DNA of 8,861 nt from an uncultured Mailhella sp. (GTDB lineage: Bacteria; Desulfobacterota; Desulfovibrionia; Desulfovibrionales; Desulfovibrionaceae): positions 1 to 8,861 of the forward strand of contig CAJTMS010000063.1 in NCBI GenBank assembly GCA_910577155.1. Reading direction: 5' to 3'. The notes beneath the pieces are model-generated. The model was not told where the DNA came from. It saw nothing but the letters and a program-made list of their open reading frames with translations, and did no database searches. The position numbers were made by a program, and so were the translations under genes. Positions 1 to 5,515 of the stretch are shown piece by piece; within the stretch, counting starts at the first letter, position 1; each line of letters begins with the position of its first letter.

Positions 1-39
1 TCTGTCAGATATATCATGACGACGATGTGTGTAGTTCAT
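1..39 (-). CDS. IS5-family transposase, N-terminal fragment (runs off window)
   Basis: This is the beginning of a minus-strand gene that continues beyond base 1. An ATG at 39-37 follows an AAGGAGAG ribosome site seven bases upstream. The 13 visible codons read MNYTHRRHDISDR. The RHDISD block close to the start is typical of IS5-family transposases, in which it precedes a tryptophan and a PHLPG-type segment, as I remember the family. Such enzymes are DDE transposases that cut and rejoin the ends of their own element. The catalytic residues lie outside the window, so activity cannot be judged. The good ribosome site and clean start suggest an intact 5' end rather than a decayed one. The assignment depends on a short peptide and is moderately sure. 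Confidence 0.65.
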   Translation of the reverse strand, partial: MNYTHRRHDISDR

Positions 40-105
40 ATTTCTCTCCTTTTTTAGGAGAATAACAGAGTTTTAAAAAAATTAAAAACCAATTGACGAC
101 ACTGT
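1..105. mobile_element. Probable end of an IS5-family insertion sequence
   Basis: The transposase start at base 39 sits close to one end of its element, as is usual for compact IS5 elements. Reading the minus strand, GACAGTGTCGTCAATTG (about 105-89) could be the terminal inverted repeat. It is followed outward by TAA or CTAA, compatible with the short TA-containing targets used by several IS5 subgroups. The other end is not in the window, so the repeat and target duplication cannot be confirmed and the boundary is inferred. Between the candidate end and the gene lies a small hairpin, CTCCT-TTTTT-AGGAG at 46-60, which includes the complement of the transposase ribosome site and might limit its translation. 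Confidence 0.4.
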
Positions 106-372
106 CTAAAGAGTATGCTTCTTATGGTTTTTGCGGCGGGAAAAAACACAATCTTTCCATGCCTGACGGAAAATTTTATAAGAGTTTACTTGTTTTGCCC
201 CTGCAAGACAAGATTTTGGACAATGTTTCAGGCTTCGTAAAATTTTCCGATGTCTTTGACTTTAAGCAAAATGATGTTGAAAACTTCGACAAACAATTTC
301 CCTTTCAAGAGAAAAAAAATTCTGCCCAGCCAAGAGGAATTTGAAAAAGCCTGTTCCTTGTTTGATGAGTAA
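93..372 (+). pseudogene. 3' remnant of an unrecognised gene, IS-truncated and frameshifted
   Basis: I do not recognise this protein. One frame is open from base 66 to a TGA at 342-344; an 83-residue product could start at a TTG at 93, but no ribosome site precedes it. The frame has ordinary composition (SKEYASYGFCGGKK, then FVKFSDVFDFKQND). Across the A8 run at 312-319 the coding character moves to another frame, giving ILPSQEEFEKACSLFDE and a TAA at 370-372. One A fewer would join both parts into one ending. With the putative IS end near 105, the simplest reading is the C-terminal part of a gene interrupted by the IS and carrying a one-base insertion. Alternatives are transcriptional slippage at A8, a sequencing error, or a short real ORF ending at 344. 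It converges on trmFO with only 19 bases between. Confidence 0.45.
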
Positions 373-391
373 TTTTTAGACGAATAATTTT

Positions 392-1891
392 TTATTTATC
401 CCAGAAATTTGCTTTCCAAGCGGCAAAATCCCGTTTTGCCCGTTCCGCCATGAGAGTTTTCCTGTTGGCTTTTTTCGTTTTTTCAGCAAGATCGGGCATA
501 AGCCCAAAGTGAATATTGGAAGGCTGAAACTGTTTCATTTCCGTATTGCGCAAATGGTTCATAAGCGCCCCGAGAGCAGTGGTTATAGGCAAATCCTGTA
601 AAGGTTTTTCCAAAATTTTGCTTGCCAGTTTTATCCCAACCCAAAGCCCGCAGGAAGCAGACTCCACATAGCCTTCAACGCCTGTAATCTGCCCTGCCAA
701 ATAAATATGTTCATGCCCCTTTATGGCTAGATCTTCATTTAAACAGGTTGGAGCGTGCACATAGGTATTTCTGTGCACAGAACCATAGCGTAAAAATTCC
801 ACATTTTTTAACCCCGGCACAAGTCGGAAAACACTGTCTTGTGCTTTATAGGTCATTTTTGTCTGACAGCCTACGAGATTAAATGCCTGTGCATTGGCAT
901 TTTCTGCCCTCAGCTGCAAAAGCGCATAGGGACGTCTGCCTGTGCGGGGATCTGTGAAGCCAACAGGCTTGAGAGGTCCGAAGGTCAGCGTTCTTTCCCC
1001 GCGTTCCGCAAGGGCTTCAATGGGCATACAGCCCTCAAAATGGAGTTCCTTTTCAAAATTATGGGACGCAACTTTTTCAGCATCAAGAAGTGCCTGATAA
1101 AAGGCTTCGTATTCGTGTTTGTGCATGGGACAATTTAAATAATCACCTTCGCCGCTCTCTTCGTCAGTCTGTCCTTGCTGCTCTGTCTTTTCATGCAACT
1201 GCTTTTCTTTATACTGCTGCATTTCTGCCTGCATTTTTTCCCGCCACTGTTTGGATAATTCCTCACTTTTGGCGATTTCATCACTATAGGGAGGCGGGGC
1301 AATATTATCATAGCGGGAACCGCGAAAAACAGTATTCATATCCAGAGAGTCAGCAGCAATAATGGGTGCAATGGCATCATAAAAATAGCAATATTCACTG
1401 CCTACAACGGAAGATAAGGACTGAGCCAAACTTTCTGATGTCAAAGGTCCTGAAGCAAGCACCACGTATTCTGCATTATATTCCTGCCGCAATCTTTCTA
1501 TTTCCTGTACATCCCGCACAGCTTTCCGCACAAGCTGAATATACGGATTTGCTTCAATTTTCTGTGTTAATGATTTGGCAAAGGCTTCTCTGTCCACAGC
1601 TAACGCCTTGCCCGCAGGCACTTTGTGTTCATAGGCCAATGCGATAATCCTGCTTCCCAAGTCCCGCATTTCTGCCTGCAGCAATCCAATCCCGGAACTT
1701 TGCGGTCCTTCATCACGCATGGAACGAAACGAATTGGAACAGACCAATTCCCCAAGATAAGGGCTGACATGGGCAGGCGAGTACTGCACGGGTTTTTGTT
1801 CAAAAAGCACCACAGAAATTCCATGCTTTGCCAAATACAATGCACATTCAGAGCCCGCAAGCCCTGCCCCGACCACAAGTACATTAGCCAT
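392..1891 (-). CDS. trmFO: TrmFO, folate/FAD-dependent tRNA (m5U54) methyltransferase
   Basis: This cytoplasmic flavoenzyme methylates U54 of the tRNA T-loop, taking the carbon from 5,10-methylenetetrahydrofolate and using reduced FAD. The 499-residue product begins with the FAD-binding GAGLAGSE motif (residues 8-15). It has the family block GELVCSNSFRS with C51, matching the conserved cysteine C53 of the B. subtilis enzyme, and YLNCPM with C254, matching catalytic C226. The conserved C-terminal block ALGALMNHL is also present. I start at the ATG at 1891, preceded by AAGGA five bases away; an ATG 18 bases further upstream would add six residues but has no comparable site. The protein is about 50 residues longer than usual (roughly 435-450). 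The excess is a Lys/Glu/Gln-rich insert at about 197-247, between SRYDN and GDYLNCP. It is divergent to the EF-G paralog. Identity is secure; the role of the insert is unknown. Confidence 0.96.
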   Translation of the reverse strand: MANVLVVGAGLAGSECALYLAKHGISVVLFEQKPVQYSPAHVSPYLGELVCSNSFRSMRDEGPQSSGIGLLQAEMRDLGSRIIALAYEHKVPAGKALAVDREAFAKSLTQKIEANPYIQLVRKAVRDVQEIERLRQEYNAEYVVLASGPLTSESLAQSLSSVVGSEYCYFYDAIAPIIAADSLDMNTVFRGSRYDNIAPPPYSDEIAKSEELSKQWREKMQAEMQQYKEKQLHEKTEQQGQTDEESGEGDYLNCPMHKHEYEAFYQALLDAEKVASHNFEKELHFEGCMPIEALAERGERTLTFGPLKPVGFTDPRTGRRPYALLQLRAENANAQAFNLVGCQTKMTYKAQDSVFRLVPGLKNVEFLRYGSVHRNTYVHAPTCLNEDLAIKGHEHIYLAGQITGVEGYVESASCGLWVGIKLASKILEKPLQDLPITTALGALMNHLRNTEMKQFQPSNIHFGLMPDLAEKTKKANRKTLMAERAKRDFAAWKANFWDK

Positions 1892-1929
1892 AACTATCCT
1901 TTTTCCCATACATTATTCAATTTCTATGT

Positions 1930-1957
1930 GCTATAAGGCTCATAAAAAGAAAAGCAA
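1930..1957 (-). promoter_or_regulatory. Candidate trmFO promoter
   Basis: On the minus strand a TTGCTT (-35-like, 1957-1952) is separated by 16 bases from TATAGC (-10-like, 1935-1930), leaving roughly 30-40 bases of leader before the ATG. An alternative -35, TTGACT (1962-1957), is a better hexamer but lies 20-21 bases from the nearest -10. This is a consensus match only. Confidence 0.35.
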
Positions 1958-1986
1958 GTCAAGCTTTTTTTTGGGAAGAGCTTGAC
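1958..1986. repeat. 8-bp perfect inverted repeat in the trmFO/EF-G divergent region
   Basis: GTCAAGCT (1958-1965) and AGCTTGAC (1979-1986) are exact reverse complements separated by 13 bases that include a T8 run. Each arm contains a TTGAC core facing outwards. The repeat could be the symmetric -35 elements of back-to-back promoters or a dimeric regulator site. In RNA it could also form a weak hairpin. Confidence 0.5.
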
Positions 1987-2018
1987 AAATTGGTTGGAAT
2001 AACAGTAAAACGTATACT
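1982..2018 (+). promoter_or_regulatory. Candidate promoter of the EF-G paralog
   Basis: A perfect TTGACA lies at 1982-1987 and a good TATACT at 2013-2018, but they are 25 bases apart, too far to be one sigma-70 promoter. Workable pairs are TTGACA with TAAAAC (2006-2011, spacer 18) or a weak TTGGTT (1990-1995) with TATACT (spacer 17). Either leaves a leader of about 60-70 bases before the AGGAGA ribosome site at 2075-2080. Confidence 0.4.
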
Positions 2019-2088
2019 AAGATAGAAAGGAATTTTACAAAAATTATCAGTAGATTTCTATTAATTTCAAGTTTAGGAGAGAGTAACT

Positions 2089-4152
2089 ATGGCAAACTCT
2101 TTGCAAAATCAACGTACTTATGCATTTATCGGAACAGGGGGCTGCGGAAAAACCTCCATTGCTGAAATGCTTTTATTCCAATCAGGTATTATTAACCGCT
2201 TAGGCTCCATTGAAGAAGGTACCAGCGCACTTGACTATGAACCGGAAGAAATTAAACGGCGCGGTTCTATTCAGGCAGGTTTTGCAAATTTCACTTGGAA
2301 TAAAAATTCCCATTCTTTAATCGATATCCCCGGTGACAACAACTTTAATGCAGATACGGAACTTCTGCTCAAAGCTGTTGACGGTGCTGTCTTAGTGATT
2401 GACGCTATTGACGGCGTTCGTCCTCAAACCAAAAAAATGTGGGCACACATCCAGAGTGAAAAACTCCCGACTATTGTTTTTATCAATAAAATGGACAGGG
2501 ATCTCGCCAATTTTGACATGGCTTTTAATAGCCTTTCTTCAACTCTTGGCATGAAACCCGTTGTTTTTTATATGCCAATCATTGAAAATAAAGAATTTGT
2601 GGGTCTTATTGATATTTTCCCTGCTAAAGCTCTTTATTTTATTGGTGACGGTAAAGTGGAAGAGCGGGAAATTCCTGAAGAACTCAAAGATGAAGCCCAT
2701 TTACTCCGTGATATTTCTGTTGAAAATATTGCAGGCTCCAGTGAAGAACTCATGGAAAAATTCCTTAGCGAAGGCACACTTTCCATGGAAGAAATCCAAA
2801 ATGCCCTGCGTTCCGCAACCATTCACCGCGACATCGTGCCCGTGCTTGTGGGCAGTGCTCTAGCTAATAAAGGCGGACGCCGTCTGCTCAATTCCATTGA
2901 TGCCTATATGCCTTCTCCTCTTGACAGAGCTCCCTATGCGGGCAAAGACGGCAGTGAACGTAAAGCCGATGATGAACATTGCTGTGCTTTTGTCTGCAAA
3001 ACCCTCAATGATCCCTATGCCGGTCATATCAATATTATGCGTGTTATTTCCGGTACACTTTCCTCTGATTCTGTCCTCAAAAATATGACATCAGGCGAAA
3101 ATGAAAGAATGAGCTCTCTTATTACTTTAAACGGCAAAGTGCAAAACCAATGCAAAGATACCTTACAGGCAGGTTCCATTATTGCCGTTGCAAAACTCAA
3201 AAATACCCAAACCGGCGATACCCTTTGCGATGAAAAAGCTCCCTTTGAAATTCCTTGCCCTGACCCGCTTCCGCAGCTTATCAGCTATGGCGTCAAAGCA
3301 GCTGTCAAGGGTGAAGAAGATAAAGTTTTTGCAGCTATCCAAAAGCTGACTGAAGAAGATTTAAGCCTGAAACTCATCCGTGATGAAGAAACAGGCGAGA
3401 CCCTTCTTTCCGGCATGGGACAGCTCCATGTTGAAATTGCTGTTGAAAAAGCAAAACGCCGCGGCAAAGTCGATATTGAACTTACCACACCAAAAATTCC
3501 TTACCGTGAAACCATTAAAGGCAAAGTTCAGGTTCAGGGCAGACATAAAAAGCAATCCGGCGGAAAAGGTCAATTTGGAGACTGCTGGATTGAAATGGAA
3601 CCCCTTGCACGCGGAGCAGGCTATGAATTTGAAAACGCCATTGTGGGCGGTGCTATTCCAAAACAATATATCCCCGCTGTTGACAAGGGTATTCAGGAAA
3701 GCGCAAAACGCGGATTCCTTGCAGGCTACCCCATTGTTGACTTCAAAATAAAACTGTATGACGGCTCATACCATGATGTAGACTCTTCAGAAATGGCATT
3801 CAAACTGGCCGGCTCTCTCGCTTTCAAAAACGCCATGGAAAAATTAAAAGTGGTTCTTTTGGAACCCATTGCCCTTGTGACTGTTACCTTCCCTGATGAA
3901 TATATGGGTGATATCATTGGTGATTTGTCTTCAAGACGCGGCAAGGTTTTAGGCTCTGATACCGAAAAAGGCATTACTGAAGTTAAAGCCAACGTGCCTA
4001 TGAGTGAAATCATGCAATACGCTTCCGACCTTCGCAGCATGACAGGCGGACAAGGCTTGTTCCTCATGGAATTTGACCATTATGACGAAGCTCCTCAGCC
4101 TGTTGTTGACAAGGTTGTGGCAGAATATCAGCAAACAAAATCTGATGAATAA
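2089..4152 (+). CDS. fusA2: EF-G-like translational GTPase (divergent EF-G paralog)
   Basis: This is a full-length EF-G homolog (687 residues) with all five domains. The P-loop GTGGCGKTS is at 15-23, switch I RRGSIQAG at 57-64, switch II DIPGDNNF at 79-86, NKMD at 133-136 and GSA at 255-257. Domains II-III follow (SGMGQLHVEI at 441-450). Domain IV is at about 480-600 with the tip loop YHDVDSSE (561-568), and domain V has TGGQG (652-656). The ribosome-facing half is well kept, but the GTPase centre is not canonical. EF-G normally has HIDAGKTT and DTPGHVDF; here the P-loop Asp is Gly and the switch II catalytic His is Asp83. Such paralogs are usually annotated elongation factor G, and their role (translocation, recycling or a stress state) is not settled, so the symbol is informal. 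The start is supported by AGGAGA eight bases before the ATG. It is monocistronic, with a terminator 34 bases after the stop. Confidence 0.93.
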   Translation: MANSLQNQRTYAFIGTGGCGKTSIAEMLLFQSGIINRLGSIEEGTSALDYEPEEIKRRGSIQAGFANFTWNKNSHSLIDIPGDNNFNADTELLLKAVDGAVLVIDAIDGVRPQTKKMWAHIQSEKLPTIVFINKMDRDLANFDMAFNSLSSTLGMKPVVFYMPIIENKEFVGLIDIFPAKALYFIGDGKVEEREIPEELKDEAHLLRDISVENIAGSSEELMEKFLSEGTLSMEEIQNALRSATIHRDIVPVLVGSALANKGGRRLLNSIDAYMPSPLDRAPYAGKDGSERKADDEHCCAFVCKTLNDPYAGHINIMRVISGTLSSDSVLKNMTSGENERMSSLITLNGKVQNQCKDTLQAGSIIAVAKLKNTQTGDTLCDEKAPFEIPCPDPLPQLISYGVKAAVKGEEDKVFAAIQKLTEEDLSLKLIRDEETGETLLSGMGQLHVEIAVEKAKRRGKVDIELTTPKIPYRETIKGKVQVQGRHKKQSGGKGQFGDCWIEMEPLARGAGYEFENAIVGGAIPKQYIPAVDKGIQESAKRGFLAGYPIVDFKIKLYDGSYHDVDSSEMAFKLAGSLAFKNAMEKLKVVLLEPIALVTVTFPDEYMGDIIGDLSSRRGKVLGSDTEKGITEVKANVPMSEIMQYASDLRSMTGGQGLFLMEFDHYDEAPQPVVDKVVAEYQQTKSDE

Positions 4153-4185
4153 TTGACCGACCTCCTCATTGCCTCCTCTTTTGGC

Positions 4186-4218
4186 GCCCCTTTTATGTCC
4201 GCATAAAGGGGGCTTTTT
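4186..4218 (+). terminator. Intrinsic terminator of the EF-G paralog gene
   Basis: A 12-bp stem (4186-4197 with 4202-4213, one U-G wobble, five G-C pairs at the base) closes a four-base TCCG loop and is followed by T5. It lies 34 bases after the stop codon, so it ends the transcript of the EF-G-like gene and insulates the downstream thiolase gene. Confidence 0.9.
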
Positions 4219-4473
4219 CATGGCATAAAAATATTGACCCGAAAATAAAACTATGGCACAAAATTTAAATGCTCTGCTATGGAAAGTTGTTGATAAAGAC
4301 ATTTTATTCTTTCACTTACAAAGTATAACTTCTTGTTTTTATGAAAAAACAAACGATTTTGGGGTACGGGGGAACGGCAGCCGTGAGCGGGTGAATGAGC
4401 TCTGCGGGCAGTGGCAGCAAAGCTCATCATTTCCCCATAAAAAAGAATAAATAAAATTTTTTGCAATGATATC
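4219..4473. other. Non-coding stretch between EF-G paralog and thiolase genes
   Basis: I see no convincing gene between the terminator and the promoter candidate at 4474. Short open frames exist on both strands but lack ribosome sites and family motifs. The content is an AT-rich part (4219-4332), an 8-bp hairpin TTGTTTTT-ATGA-AAAAACAA (4333-4352) without a clean T-run on either strand, the GC-rich foldable island listed separately (4361-4436), and an A/T-rich tail ending in T6. No tRNA, SRP RNA, tmRNA or riboswitch consensus that I know fits. Confidence 0.6.
4361..4436. ncRNA. Possible structured RNA of unknown class
   Basis: A GC-rich block stands out from AT-rich flanks and can fold into a nested structure. 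The outer stem is GGGGGAA (4368-4374) with TTTCCCC (4430-4436). Inside are a small hairpin ACGG-CAG-CCGT (4374-4384, sharing A4374 with the outer stem) and a longer hairpin ATGAGCT (4395-4401) with AGCTCAT (4421-4427), continued after a bulge by CTGC (4402-4405) with GCAG (4414-4417) around an eight-base loop. This resembles a three-way junction. The strand is undetermined, because the pairs work on both strands. On the plus strand it would lie upstream of the thiolase gene, but a promoter candidate sits between them, so a leader role is doubtful. No known family was recognised. Confidence 0.3.
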
Positions 4474-4505
4474 TTGCAGTCATAAAACCAACTGTATACT
4501 ATAAC
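4474..4505 (+). promoter_or_regulatory. Candidate promoter of the thiolase gene
   Basis: TTGCAG (4474-4479) and TATACT (4495-4500) are 15 bases apart (16 if CTTGCA is taken); TATAAC (4500-4505) is a second -10-like hexamer. Initiation near 4508 would leave about 40 bases of leader. The -10 core GTATACTA is the same eight bases as upstream of the EF-G paralog (2012-2019). Consensus match only. Confidence 0.4.
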
Positions 4506-4550
4506 AAAGCAATTTAAATCAGACTGCCTTTGGAAAAATTTGGAGCAATT

Positions 4551-5459
4551 ATGAAATGTACACGCTGTAAAGCCCCTGCCATTATTGATTTACCTTCACA
4601 CAATGCAGCTTTTTGTGAGGAGTGTTTTATTCAATTTTTTGAAAAACAAGTCCAAAAAGGCATTGACCAATATCAACTCCTTAAAAAAGACGAAAAAGTC
4701 CTTGTTGCTCTTTCCGGAGGAAAAGACTCCCTTGCCCTTGCCCTTGTGCTTTCCCGTTTGGGCTATCAAGTCACCGGCTTGCATATTGACCTTTCCATTG
4801 GCATGTCTTCCGAAAAGGCACGGGCTGTTGTGGAACGTTTTTGTGAGAAGCACACTATCCCTTTAATTATTAAAGAAATGGAACAAGAAGGACTTGCCAT
4901 TCCCAAGGTAAAAGCCTGTCTCAGCCGCCCTATCTGCTCTGCCTGCGGAAAAATCAAACGCTATTATTTCAACCAAACAGCACGGGAACTGGGTTTTGAC
5001 GCCCTTGCCACCGGACATAATTTAGACGACGAAATAGCCCGCCTTACCAGCAATACCCTGCGCTGGGACAGAGCCTATTTAAGCGATCAGGGTCCCATTC
5101 TTCCTGATGATGAGGGATTCCGCAAAAAAATCAAACCGCTGTGGCGCCTGAGCGAATACGAAACAGCCCACTATGCTTTCCTTATGGGTATTGAAAATCA
5201 TTACGCCCCCTGCCCCTACAGTGCAGGAGCCAGTTTTTCTGTGCTCAAAAGCCTGTGGATTGATTTAGAACTTGCCATGCCCGGACGAAAACTCGATTTT
5301 TATCAGGGCTTTTTGGAACGGGGCAAACCTGCGTTTATACAGGATGAACAAGCTAAAGGGCAAGCGCTATCCCCTTGCCCGCAATGCGGTTATCCTACTT
5401 CTTCCGGTAACCTTTGCGGCGTATGCAGAATAAAAATTGCTGTTCAGGAAAAAAAATAA
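4551..5459 (+). CDS. ttuA: TtuA/Ncs6-type tRNA 2-thiolation enzyme (probable m5U54 2-sulfurtransferase)
   Basis: TtuA adenylates the C2 carbonyl of m5U54 in tRNA and replaces it with sulfur, giving s2T54. The 302-residue product has the expected order: an N-terminal zinc site C3, C6, C22, C25; the PP-loop ATP site SGGKDS at 55-60; CSAC with C129 and C132 plus C221 in PCPY, matching the three cysteines that hold the catalytic 4Fe-4S cluster in TtuA; the conserved ATGHNLDDE at 153-161; and a C-terminal zinc site C276, C279, C289, C292. Both zinc sites argue against TtcA (s2C32), which lacks them. The close relative Ncs6/CTU1 (s2U34) cannot be fully excluded, but a bacterial host with TrmFO nearby favours TtuA. 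I start at the ATG at 4551, with GGAG five bases upstream, rather than an in-frame TTG at 4530. That start places the first zinc cysteines at 3 and 6. No ubiquitin-like sulfur carrier (TtuB) is in the window. Confidence 0.82.
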   Translation: MKCTRCKAPAIIDLPSHNAAFCEECFIQFFEKQVQKGIDQYQLLKKDEKVLVALSGGKDSLALALVLSRLGYQVTGLHIDLSIGMSSEKARAVVERFCEKHTIPLIIKEMEQEGLAIPKVKACLSRPICSACGKIKRYYFNQTARELGFDALATGHNLDDEIARLTSNTLRWDRAYLSDQGPILPDDEGFRKKIKPLWRLSEYETAHYAFLMGIENHYAPCPYSAGASFSVLKSLWIDLELAMPGRKLDFYQGFLERGKPAFIQDEQAKGQALSPCPQCGYPTSSGNLCGVCRIKIAVQEKK

Positions 5460-5483
5460 ACGAGAAAGTATCCCGTTTATTTT
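5453..5483. terminator. Shared terminator hairpin between convergent genes
   Basis: AAAATAAACG (5453-5462) pairs perfectly with CGTTTATTTT (5474-5483). On the minus strand the stem extends by three pairs (one G-U wobble) to 13 bp around a TACTT loop, and the RNA continues into a T8 run. On the plus strand the same inner position is an A-C mismatch and the tail is broken by cytosines. It therefore serves mainly the membrane phosphatase-like gene and probably also ends the thiolase transcript, whose stop codon lies inside the stem. Confidence 0.7.
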
Positions 5484-5515
5484 CTCTTTATCAAATCAAG
5501 TATCAATTTCTCTTT

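Noticed and set aside
345..391. Terminator for trmFO in the convergent gap
   Set aside because: The stretch is AT-rich with T-runs but has no stable hairpin on the minus strand.
839..1647. Several plus-strand open frames opposite trmFO
   Set aside because: They are antisense to a strongly supported gene, have no ribosome sites and show no family motifs; they follow from the codon pattern of trmFO.
4160..4180. Direct repeat CCTCCTC twice after the EF-G paralog stop, resembling anti-Shine-Dalgarno sequence
   Set aside because: Seven-base repeats ten bases apart in a pyrimidine-rich spacer just before a terminator are easily chance; no partner or conservation can be shown.
4368..4436. Cobalamin-type or other known riboswitch, because the minus strand contains GCCACTG
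   Set aside because: The rest of the cobalamin consensus is missing and no transport or biosynthesis gene follows on that strand; SRP RNA, TPP, c-di-GMP and fluoride consensus elements were also not found.
4253..4450. A 65-codon plus-strand open frame and an overlapping minus-strand frame in the intergenic region
   Set aside because: No ribosome site, odd composition, and the frames run through the foldable GC-rich island; neither looks like protein-coding sequence.
4551..5459. TtcA (tRNA s2C32 thiolase)
   Set aside because: TtcA lacks the N-terminal and C-terminal CxxC zinc pairs that are clearly present here.
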